Shown: positions 17,698-24,672 of the stretch, piece after piece
Numbering within the stretch: position 1 is the stretch's first letter
Layout: each line of letters starts with the position of its first letter
Assembly (NCBI GenBank): GCA_035341855.1
Contig: DAOQWA010000007.1
Span: forward strand, 1 to 64,000
Source of the DNA: QQVM01 sp035341855
Lineage (GTDB): Bacteria; Bacteroidota; Bacteroidia; AKYH767-A; 2013-40CM-41-45
Direction of reading: 5' to 3'
DNA length: 64,000 bases
Made by a program: the position numbers and the translations under genes
Notes under the pieces: model-generated
What the model saw: the letters and a program-made list of their open reading frames with translations, nothing else
Databases searched by the model: none
What the model was told of the DNA's origin: nothing

Positions 17698-18396
17698 ATG
17701 TCAGAGAAAACTTCAAAAGATAAGATACTCAATCTGCTACGCGAAAAGGTTGCTTTGAAACAGGAAGTTTCTGATGTGACACATGAAGTTTTTGCTGAGC
17801 TGAAGATCATTTTAAAGCAGCTGTTTTCTGACCTTGAAAAGGAAGTTCTGAGGTTGAAGAAGAACATTCCGATGTCCTACCAGGAGCGGGGAGATTTTGA
17901 AGTTGTGCTTACGATTGCTGATGATACATTAGTATTTCTCATGCATACAAATGTTTTCACTTTTGAGAAGGACCACGGGATCTGGAAAAATTCATACATT
18001 GAAGAGAAGCCGCTATGTGTGTTTTGTGGTAAGATCTACATCTACAATTTTCTTTCAGACTCATTTAAATATAATCGCACCAATGATGTAGGTTACTTAA
18101 TTGCCAGGCTGTTCGTTAATCGTGAGCGTCATTTCTTCGTTGAGGGTAAGCGACAGCTAGGATTTCTGTTCAATGATTTCCAGCACGATATTCTTAATGA
18201 AGATCGCATTCGAGATGTTCTGGAAGCGGCGGTTCTCTATAGCCTCGACTTTGATCCATTCACTCCGCCATATGACCAGATGACGCCTATTTCAGTTCAG
18301 TCAGTTCTGGAAACAAGCCTTCTTACAAAGATCGCTACAGGAAAACGCTTAGGCTTTCGTTTTCAGGCAGATAAGGGCGGAATAGAAATGCCATAA
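17698..18396 (+). CDS. Conserved-looking protein of unknown function
   Basis: A 232-residue soluble protein without signal peptide or membrane segment. Residues 1-55 are helical and charged, with a possible short coiled coil; the rest mixes strands and helices, with 'CVFCGK' near residue 106 and 'FNDFQHDILNEDRIRDVLEAA' near 165. The CxxC pair alone is too little to call a zinc site. I do not recognise the family. It lies just before tRNA-Glu on the same strand and 98 bp after proS. Codon use and length support a real gene. Confidence 0.75.
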   Translation: MSEKTSKDKILNLLREKVALKQEVSDVTHEVFAELKIILKQLFSDLEKEVLRLKKNIPMSYQERGDFEVVLTIADDTLVFLMHTNVFTFEKDHGIWKNSYIEEKPLCVFCGKIYIYNFLSDSFKYNRTNDVGYLIARLFVNRERHFFVEGKRQLGFLFNDFQHDILNEDRIRDVLEAAVLYSLDFDPFTPPYDQMTPISVQSVLETSLLTKIATGKRLGFRFQADKGGIEMP

Positions 18397-18470
18397 ATTT
18401 TACAAAAATCTAAGGGATGTTGGTGATTTTGAAAAAAAAATTACCTTTGCGCTCCCATTACCAAAAACAT

Positions 18471-18542
18471 GGCCCGTTCGTCTAGGGGTTAGGACGCGTC
18501 CCTTTCACGGATGAAACACGAGTTCGATTCTCGTACGGGCTA
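18471..18542 (+). tRNA. tRNA-Glu (anticodon TTC)
   Basis: A full cloverleaf can be folded. The acceptor GGCCCGT pairs with ACGGGCT, the D arm is GTCTAGGGGTTAGGAC, and the anticodon stem CGTCC/GGATG encloses the loop CTTTCAC with TTC at 18504-18506. The T arm is ACGAG-TTCGATT-CTCGT and the discriminator base is A. No CCA is encoded. A 19-bp hairpin lies 17 bp downstream. Confidence 0.95.
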
Positions 18543-18559
18543 CTGAAACAGAGTAAGTG

Positions 18560-18602
18560 AACAGAGCGGGTGAACAGTCAAAAACTGTTCACCCGCTCTG
18601 TT
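18560..18602 (+). terminator. Perfect 19-bp hairpin after tRNA-Glu, probable terminator
   Basis: Bases 18560-18578 and 18584-18602 are exact inverted complements around a 5-base loop (CAAAA). The location fits a terminator for tRNA-Glu. It lacks the usual long T run (TTGCTTAAA follows), and the stem is longer than the other terminators in the window, so an RNA-stability or other role is possible. Confidence 0.6.
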
Positions 18603-18945
18603 GCTTAAATTCAAACTCAAACTCATATTTCGTCTATCACCCACACTCCATTTTTTATTCTACCGCATTTTTTAAAATTCCACCTAATTATTCTCAATCA
18701 AATATTCTGCCTTTCTGCGGTTCATTTCAAAAATAAGATTCCGGAGTTTTGTCGGAAAAAGCAAATGGATATTGAGTGGAAATTCCGGTCTAACTAAGCA
18801 GCGAACCCCCGATAAAATTGTCTAAATTACCAAGAAGTACGTGATCACATTCTTCGGAATCTCCACTCAATTGGAGGATTCTTCAATTTTGTAAGTAGCA
18901 GTCTTTTTCGTTTCTTGTAAGCAAAGCTATTAATCAAAAAACGAT
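18603..18945. other. Non-coding region between tRNA-Glu hairpin and the YceI gene, with an inverted repeat
   Basis: About 340 bases without a gene. It holds a 17-base imperfect inverted repeat: ATTGAGTGGAAATTCCG at 18771-18787 against CGGAATCTCCACTCAAT at 18855-18871, one mismatch. A second local stem overlaps the right arm (GAATC-TCCA with TGGAGGATTC near 18858-18881). The promoter of the YceI gene should lie to the right, but I see no clear consensus. Confidence 0.5.
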
Positions 18946-19554
18946 ATGAAAAAGTTGATCTTGTTGCTATCTATTGGAGCCCTTTTTGGTGTAAGTGGTA
19001 TTATTGCTGATAACCAGCATGTAGATGTGTATACTGTAGATGTAAATAATAGTACTGCTGAGTGGTTTGCAGCCAAGTTTACAGGTAAACATAATGGAAC
19101 CGTAAACATCTCAGGTGGTCAAATCAGGAATAATCATGGACAGTATAGCGGGTCGGTTGAGGTTGACATGAATTCTATTAAAAATTCAGATATAAAAGAT
19201 GAGAAGATGAATGCCAAGTTGGTGAATCATTTGAAGTCAGAAGATTTTTTTGATGCCGTAAAATATCCTAAGGCTACATTTGTCATCACCTCGATTACTC
19301 CACTTAAAGCTATTGAAGAGGGAGCGACTCATAAAGTCGAAGGAAATCTGACAATAAAGGACAAGACAAACCCAATCAGTTTTGATGCGACCATCATAAC
19401 ACAGGAGGGTAAAATTACCTGCGTAGGTTCTGCAGTTGTTGATCGATCAAAGTTTGATGTTCGTTATGGATCAAAGAGCTTTTTTGAAGATATTGGCGAC
19501 AAGGTAATTTATGATGAATTTACTTTGAAGTTCAATATTGTTGCAACAAGGTAA
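18946..19554 (+). CDS. YceI family periplasmic protein
   Basis: A 202-residue protein with a cleavable signal peptide (MKKLILLLSIGALFGVSGIIA) followed by the YceI lipocalin-like beta-barrel domain. Visible family features are 'STAEWFAAKFTGKHNGTVNIS' near the start (in parts), 'GSVEVDMNSIKNSDI', 'DFFDAVKYPKATF', 'KVEGNLTIKDKTNPISF' and 'DRSKFDVRYGS'. The family binds polyisoprenoid-type lipids; its biological role is not settled. The gene has its own upstream non-coding region and is followed by the DUF3817 gene after 74 bp. Confidence 0.92.
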   Translation: MKKLILLLSIGALFGVSGIIADNQHVDVYTVDVNNSTAEWFAAKFTGKHNGTVNISGGQIRNNHGQYSGSVEVDMNSIKNSDIKDEKMNAKLVNHLKSEDFFDAVKYPKATFVITSITPLKAIEEGATHKVEGNLTIKDKTNPISFDATIITQEGKITCVGSAVVDRSKFDVRYGSKSFFEDIGDKVIYDEFTLKFNIVATR

Positions 19555-19628
19555 TCATTTGTTGAACTAGAATGTTTATCATTTTGACATCGTTGCTTGT
19601 TTAATCTGGTCGACTAAAATTATTTATA

Positions 19629-19946
19629 ATGAGCTTAAAGTTTTCAAATAGTCCTTTGGGTAGGTTTCGAAAAGTTGCATTGGCCGAAGGCATTTCTTTT
19701 ATTCTCCTGCTGATGGCAATGCCTTTCAAACACCTGTACGACATGCCACAAGGTGTAAAGATTGTCGGATGGATCCATGGGTTTTTATTCATACTTTATA
19801 TGATCATGTTGCTGAATGTAAAATTGAGCAATAAATGGTCGGTCACAAAAAGTTTAATTGCCTTCCTTGCATCCCTGATTCCTTTCGGCACATTTGTTCT
19901 AGACAGGAGTTTGCGAAAAGAAGAGCAAAGACAGGTAGTTGTGTAG
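19629..19946 (+). CDS. DUF3817 integral membrane protein
   Basis: A 105-residue protein with three predicted membrane helices (about residues 15-33, 43-63 and 72-92). The pattern 'RFRKVALAEGISFILLLMAMP' (in parts) and 'VGWIHGFLFILYM' matches DUF3817/YdzA-like proteins. These are small bacterial membrane proteins of unknown function, sometimes resembling a transport or membrane-anchor module. A hairpin follows at 19994. Confidence 0.85.
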   Translation: MSLKFSNSPLGRFRKVALAEGISFILLLMAMPFKHLYDMPQGVKIVGWIHGFLFILYMIMLLNVKLSNKWSVTKSLIAFLASLIPFGTFVLDRSLRKEEQRQVVV

Positions 19947-19993
19947 GACAATAGCCGGTCCGGAGCTGAAGTCTTATTAATTTAGTCATCTAT

Positions 19994-20019
19994 TAGCCGG
20001 AAATATAACTTTCCGGCTA
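19994..20019 (+). terminator. Probable terminator after the DUF3817 gene
   Basis: Perfect 10-bp stem TAGCCGGAAA (19994-20003) with TTTCCGGCTA (20010-20019) and a 6-base loop. The T-rich tail is short (TTAAATTT), so strength is uncertain. Confidence 0.55.
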
Positions 20020-20126
20020 TTAAATTTGGGCTTTACGAATGAATATTTATATATTGTACTTGTCAATGTGGGTTTATTCAACTCCTTTGATTAAGTGAAT
20101 AAGTAAATTTTTTGCGCCCGCTTTTT

Positions 20127-21803
20127 ATGGTTGACAAAGATCCCGGCTTGTATGCCTGTAGTTTGTTTCTGAATTTGGAAGATGAAATTATTGCTGAGAT
20201 CCTTTCAGATTCAGAGGTGAAAGAGTACCCTGTTGGGGCTGTTTTTATTGAAAAGGGCAAAGTGCCGGATGCATTGTTTATAATCACAAAAGGTAAGGTT
20301 GGCATATATAATGAAGATGTGTTGCTGGCTCAACTGGAACCTTACTCCATGATGGGTGAAAGCTTTTTGGCAGATGCATCGGCTACTGCCACTATCGTTA
20401 CCCTCACTGATGTGTCTACTGTTGAGATAAAGAGGGAGCTGTTTTACAAGCTTGCTGTAAAGCACCCCAGACTTGTTTTCAATATTTTCAATATCAACTT
20501 TCAAAGACTTCGAAATTCAAATGACATTGCTTTAAAGGAAGCACATGAGCGGGAAGCGAAATTGGAGAAGTTGGTCAATGAACGTACCAAAGAATTGTTC
20601 GAGACAATGGAAGTGCTTAGATCTACCAATACTGAATTATCAATTACCAGAGATAATCTTATTGAAACCCAGAAATTCAGACAGCAGTTTCTAGCAAATA
20701 TGAGCCATGAGATCAGAACTCCGATGAATGCCATCGTTGGTTTGACTAATCTTCTCATTAAAACTCCGGTAAACGAACAACAGGAAAAATATTTGCAAGT
20801 GATCAAGAAGAGTGGTGCTAACCTGTTGGTAATCATCAATGATATTTTGGATCTGGCAAAAATAGAGAGCGGAAAGATGGAGTTGGAGTCAGTACCTTTT
20901 CCTCTGATCAATGCAGTACACAATATTCAAACGATCCTTAGTCTTAAAGCTGAGGAGAAAGGTATTAAAATGATCGCCGATATTGGTTCAGATGTTCCTG
21001 AATATGTCCTCGGAGATGAAACCAGAATTACCCAGGTAATCATGAACCTTGCCGGTAATGCTATCAAGTTTACTGAGAAAGGTAGTGTTAAACTGTCTGT
21101 TACAATAGAAAGTAAGGATAAGGATACCTATAGAGTGCATTTTAGTCTTAAGGATACAGGAATAGGAATTCCGGAGGATAAACTTGATACAATTTTTGAA
21201 AGTTTCGGACAAGCATCCAGCGCCACCACCAGAAAATTTGGTGGTACAGGTTTGGGACTGACTATATCAAGACAACTTGTCGAAATGCATGGTGGTGAAC
21301 TGAAAGTACGAAGCACTTTTGGTAAAGGATCGGAGTTCTATTTTACAATACCTTATGTTGTGGCCGATAAGCCTGCCGAAGAGGTAGGTGCAGAGTTTGG
21401 AGATCAGGAGAAGCTGGCAGGAATGAAAATTTTACTCGTGGAGGATAATGAATTCAATCAGATGGTTGCTGTGGACACCCTGCAGGATCTATTTCCTGAC
21501 TTAAAAGTTGATGTGGCACTGCACGGCAAAGAGGCAGTGGCTATGGTCCAGGAATCTGATTATCGTTTCGTGTTTATGGATATTCAGATGCCTGAGATGG
21601 ACGGATACGAAGCCACAAGAGAGATAAGGAAACTAAAAGATGAGCACAAGAAGAATATCCGAATTTGTGCAATGACAGCAAATGTGACAAAAGAGGAAAT
21701 TGACAAATGTCTTGCGGTTGGCATGAATGACTACCTGATGAAACCCTTTGATCAAGAGGTTCTTCGTGAAAAAGTATTAAGAAATGCTCTTGAGGGTGAT
21801 TGA
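20127..21803 (+). CDS. Hybrid sensor histidine kinase with N-terminal cNMP-binding-like domain
   Basis: A 558-residue cytoplasmic hybrid kinase. Residues about 15-130 form a cyclic-nucleotide-binding (CRP-like) beta-roll: 'YPVGAVFIEKGKVPDALFII' (in parts) and 'MMGESFLAD'. The Arg that normally contacts the cyclic phosphate after the GE motif appears replaced (ADASATAT), so ligand binding is doubtful. A coiled coil spans about 140-190, then HisKA with the H box 'MSHEIRTPMN' near 192. The ATPase has an N box near 308 ('NLAGNAIKF') and G boxes 'DTGIGIP' and 'GGTGLGL'. The receiver domain (433-555) has 'VEDNEFNQ', the phospho-Asp in 'FMDIQMPEMDG' and Lys in 'MKPF'. The ATG at 20127 is preferred to a TTG five codons upstream. 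An HD-domain gene follows. Confidence 0.92.
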   Translation: MVDKDPGLYACSLFLNLEDEIIAEILSDSEVKEYPVGAVFIEKGKVPDALFIITKGKVGIYNEDVLLAQLEPYSMMGESFLADASATATIVTLTDVSTVEIKRELFYKLAVKHPRLVFNIFNINFQRLRNSNDIALKEAHEREAKLEKLVNERTKELFETMEVLRSTNTELSITRDNLIETQKFRQQFLANMSHEIRTPMNAIVGLTNLLIKTPVNEQQEKYLQVIKKSGANLLVIINDILDLAKIESGKMELESVPFPLINAVHNIQTILSLKAEEKGIKMIADIGSDVPEYVLGDETRITQVIMNLAGNAIKFTEKGSVKLSVTIESKDKDTYRVHFSLKDTGIGIPEDKLDTIFESFGQASSATTRKFGGTGLGLTISRQLVEMHGGELKVRSTFGKGSEFYFTIPYVVADKPAEEVGAEFGDQEKLAGMKILLVEDNEFNQMVAVDTLQDLFPDLKVDVALHGKEAVAMVQESDYRFVFMDIQMPEMDGYEATREIRKLKDEHKKNIRICAMTANVTKEEIDKCLAVGMNDYLMKPFDQEVLREKVLRNALEGD

Positions 21804-21883
21804 CCCGGGACTGAGAAATCTGAGATTACTCTGATAAAAGTTAATTGTTTTATACCTGCGACATAGAATTAAAAGACATTTTT

Positions 21884-22513
21884 ATGAATCATGTAAAATC
21901 AAGACCAATATCAGATAGAAAATTTACAATGGACAGGTATATAAAATTAAAGGAACATATACTCGGGTATTTAAAAGCAAGATTGCCGGATAATTTATAT
22001 TACCACAGTTATAATCATGTGATCGATGTATTGGGTGCAGCTGAATTTCTTGCAGAGAAGGAAGGCTTAAGCCCGATAACGAAAGAGCTTGTAAAAGTTG
22101 CAGCATTGTTCCATGATTCAGGCTTTACAATAGAAGCCAGGGAGCATGAGAAATTAAGTTGTGATATTGCGCGGGAATTGCTTCCGGAATTTGGTTATAC
22201 TTTAGCAGAGATAGAACTGATAGCTGCTATGATCATGGCAACAAAGTATCCGCAAAGTCCGACTAACTTAATGGAAGAAATAATTTGTGATGCCGACCTT
22301 GATTATCTGGGTCGCGAGGATTTTTTTGAAATTGGAGGCTTACTTTTAACTGAACTGAATGAATCTGGCCGGTTTAAAACTGAAAAGGACTGGAATCATT
22401 TTCAGGAAAAGTTCATCAGTTCACATAAGTATTTTACAAAAACAGCTCAGGAACTTCGTGAACCTAAAAAGTTGGAGCACTTAAAAATGATCAGAGAAAG
22501 TTTGAAAGATTAA
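21884..22513 (+). CDS. HD domain metal-dependent phosphohydrolase-like protein
   Basis: A 209-residue soluble protein with an HD fold: 'YHSYNHVIDVL' near residue 38, the HD dyad in 'ALFHDSGF' near 77, 'EHEKLSCDIARELL' near 88 and a late Asp in 'CDADLDYLGR' near 135. These residues can bind a divalent metal as in HD phosphohydrolases and phosphodiesterases. The substrate is unknown. It sits between a hybrid kinase with a cNMP-binding-like domain and a class III cyclase, so a cyclic-nucleotide link is possible but unproven. ATG 21884 was chosen; an upstream TTG at 21845 is less likely. Confidence 0.8.
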   Translation: MNHVKSRPISDRKFTMDRYIKLKEHILGYLKARLPDNLYYHSYNHVIDVLGAAEFLAEKEGLSPITKELVKVAALFHDSGFTIEAREHEKLSCDIARELLPEFGYTLAEIELIAAMIMATKYPQSPTNLMEEIICDADLDYLGREDFFEIGGLLLTELNESGRFKTEKDWNHFQEKFISSHKYFTKTAQELREPKKLEHLKMIRESLKD

Positions 22514-22548
22514 TCCGAAAAATTATAAAAGGATTTTGCAAAAAAAAA

Positions 22549-24570
22549 TTAAGACCTGATGCCTTCAACAAAATACATGTCTATTTCACCTTTGTTTTTA
22601 GCTTTTATTTTTCCACGGTGAATGCATTTGAATTGATCTTTAATAATTTCATAAGTAGGTCCGCTAACATTTACCTTGCCTACCTCGCCACTTGATTCCA
22701 TTCTTGAAGCAGTATTAACTGTGTCGCCCCAAATGTCATAGGCGAATTTTTTAATTCCGACAATTCCTGCTACAACAGGTCCGGTATGAATACCAAGCCG
22801 AAGTTCAAAAAATGGCTGTCCGGTTGATTCTCTTTTTGCTTTGTTTTTCGCAATGAATTCCTGCATCTCAAGACCGGCTTTCACTACATCTGTTGCATGT
22901 GTAGAGTTTGGTGCCGGAAGACCGCCTGCGCACATGTAACTGTCACCAATAGTTTTAATCTTCTCGATACCGTATTTAGTGATGATCTTATCAAATTCGC
23001 TGTAGCAATAATTAATTTCTTCGACTAATTCTTCGGCCGATAATTTTTCGCTGGCCTGAGTAAAATTTTTGAAGTCAGTGAACATGACACTTACCTGATC
23101 AAAGCTTTTTGCTTTTGCAGATCCTGTTGCTTTCAACTCTTCAGCTGTTTCTTCCGGAAGAATGTTCAGGAGTAATTCTTCACTGCGTTGTTTTTCTTTG
23201 GCTATTTTCTTTTTCTGAAAGAATACAACTACAAGGAAGATGCACACTACAGAAAGTCCGCCGATAGTAGCATTTTTAATTTGCTTTTGTCTTTTAAGAT
23301 CCAGTTCCTGTAAAGCTTTGTCCTTTGTCAGGAGATCAATTTGTCCTTGTTTCTTTTGGATATCGAAGGTGAATTGTAAGCCGGAAAGTTTTTTATCGGC
23401 ATCAATATTATAAAGTACTTGCTTGATTTCTGTAAGCTTACTTTGGTAGTTGTAAGCTTTTTCATATTTACCTTGTTTTGCATAAGCGAGTGCAAGTCCG
23501 GCGTAAGTATTCATTAGTTCAATGTTTGATCCGCCAAGTTCTTCACCCAGTTTTTCTGCTTCCGAATATGCGCCAATTGCCAAGTTGATATCTCCCATAG
23601 CAAAATAGGTATCACCTAACCAGAGTCTTGCTTGTGTCATGTCCAAAAGAGTTTCCAGTTTTTTGGAAATTTCATAGGCGTTTTTTTGATAGCTGATCGC
23701 TTTGTTGTATTCTTTTCTACGGGCATAAATTCGTCCGATCCAGTTCATTGCCGCCGGAAGGTCTTCACTTGTTTCAGAAATTTTCATTGCTTTTTCAAAG
23801 TAGACGAGGGCCAGACTGTCGTTTACTTCTGCAAGGCTATCGATTGAAGAGCGATCGAGTGATTTGTATTCAGAGGACTGTGATATTTGAGTTGTGTCTT
23901 TTCGGAAATATGCTTCACCTATGTTAATACAAATTGTTCCTATTGCATCTTTTGTTTCCTGTGATTCTTGATCATGATAAGCTTCCATCAGTGGAAGGGC
24001 TCTGAAGTAATATTCCAAAGCTTTGTCATAGGTTTTAGGTTTGTTGGAATAAACACCTCCAATATTTGACAAAGCAGTTACTATTCGAAGTGTATCCTTG
24101 AGCTCTTCTGAAACTTTGAGAGAGTTGAGATACAGTTCAAGAGCTTTGTTATCATCCCCCTGATTAAAATAGACTGCGCCTTCATTGCTTAATATATTTG
24201 CTACTCCTGTTTTATCTCCAATTGAGTCAAACAAAGCAAGAGACAGCTCCCAATATTCAAGTGTTTCGACTGATTTTCCTTGCAAATAATATCCAATACC
24301 AATTGATTTTAAAGCGGTGGCAGATTCTTTCGCAAGATTTGATTTGACTGCAAGATCATTGGCAAGTTCGGCAAAGCGAATTGCCTTTTGCGGATCCGAG
24401 CCATAATATTTTTTTGCAAGTTCAAGAAGTGCAGTTACTTTAAGCGAATCATCATTCGTTGTTGAGATGATGCTTTGAAGGCTGTCAATTTCTTCGTTTT
24501 GAGCGACTGTTAGTTGAGTCAGACCAAAAGAGAGTATAAAAAGCGAAAATACTAGCCTATACATTGGCAT
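22549..24570 (-). CDS. TPR-containing class III adenylate/guanylate cyclase, membrane-bound
   Basis: A 673-residue sensor enzyme. It has a signal peptide (residues 1-23), about eight TPR-like repeats in the periplasm (residues 45-390), one membrane helix (about 430-452) and a cytoplasmic class III cyclase domain (490-665). Metal-binding Asp residues lie in 'FTDFKNFT' near 497 and 'IGDSYM' near 545. 'EKIKTIGD' supplies the Lys and 'YDIWGDTVNTASRME' the Asp expected for adenine recognition, plus the catalytic Asn and Arg. It is therefore more likely an adenylate than a guanylate cyclase. This layout is frequent in Bacteroidota. The HD-domain gene converges on it. An ATG two codons in is an alternative start. 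Confidence 0.92.
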   Translation of the reverse strand: MPMYRLVFSLFILSFGLTQLTVAQNEEIDSLQSIISTTNDDSLKVTALLELAKKYYGSDPQKAIRFAELANDLAVKSNLAKESATALKSIGIGYYLQGKSVETLEYWELSLALFDSIGDKTGVANILSNEGAVYFNQGDDNKALELYLNSLKVSEELKDTLRIVTALSNIGGVYSNKPKTYDKALEYYFRALPLMEAYHDQESQETKDAIGTICINIGEAYFRKDTTQISQSSEYKSLDRSSIDSLAEVNDSLALVYFEKAMKISETSEDLPAAMNWIGRIYARRKEYNKAISYQKNAYEISKKLETLLDMTQARLWLGDTYFAMGDINLAIGAYSEAEKLGEELGGSNIELMNTYAGLALAYAKQGKYEKAYNYQSKLTEIKQVLYNIDADKKLSGLQFTFDIQKKQGQIDLLTKDKALQELDLKRQKQIKNATIGGLSVVCIFLVVVFFQKKKIAKEKQRSEELLLNILPEETAEELKATGSAKAKSFDQVSVMFTDFKNFTQASEKLSAEELVEEINYCYSEFDKIITKYGIEKIKTIGDSYMCAGGLPAPNSTHATDVVKAGLEMQEFIAKNKAKRESTGQPFFELRLGIHTGPVVAGIVGIKKFAYDIWGDTVNTASRMESSGEVGKVNVSGPTYEIIKDQFKCIHRGKIKAKNKGEIDMYFVEGIRS

Positions 24571-24623
24571 TTCTTCAATTTAATTGGATTTGTATCCGGA
24601 TAAATTTATAAATCGCAATGTAA

Positions 24624-24655
24624 AAAAAAAGAGGGAACCATGTCCCTCTTTTTTT
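24624..24655 (-). terminator. Terminator of the giant T9SS gene (bidirectional form)
   Basis: GAGGGA (24631-24636) pairs with TCCCTC (24643-24648), flanked by A and T runs that extend the stem to 13 bp. On the minus strand it lies 18 bases after the stop of the 11-kb gene and ends in a long T run. It separates that gene from the cyclase gene. Confidence 0.9.
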
Positions 24656-24672
24656 ATTGGTGAAATAAGATA

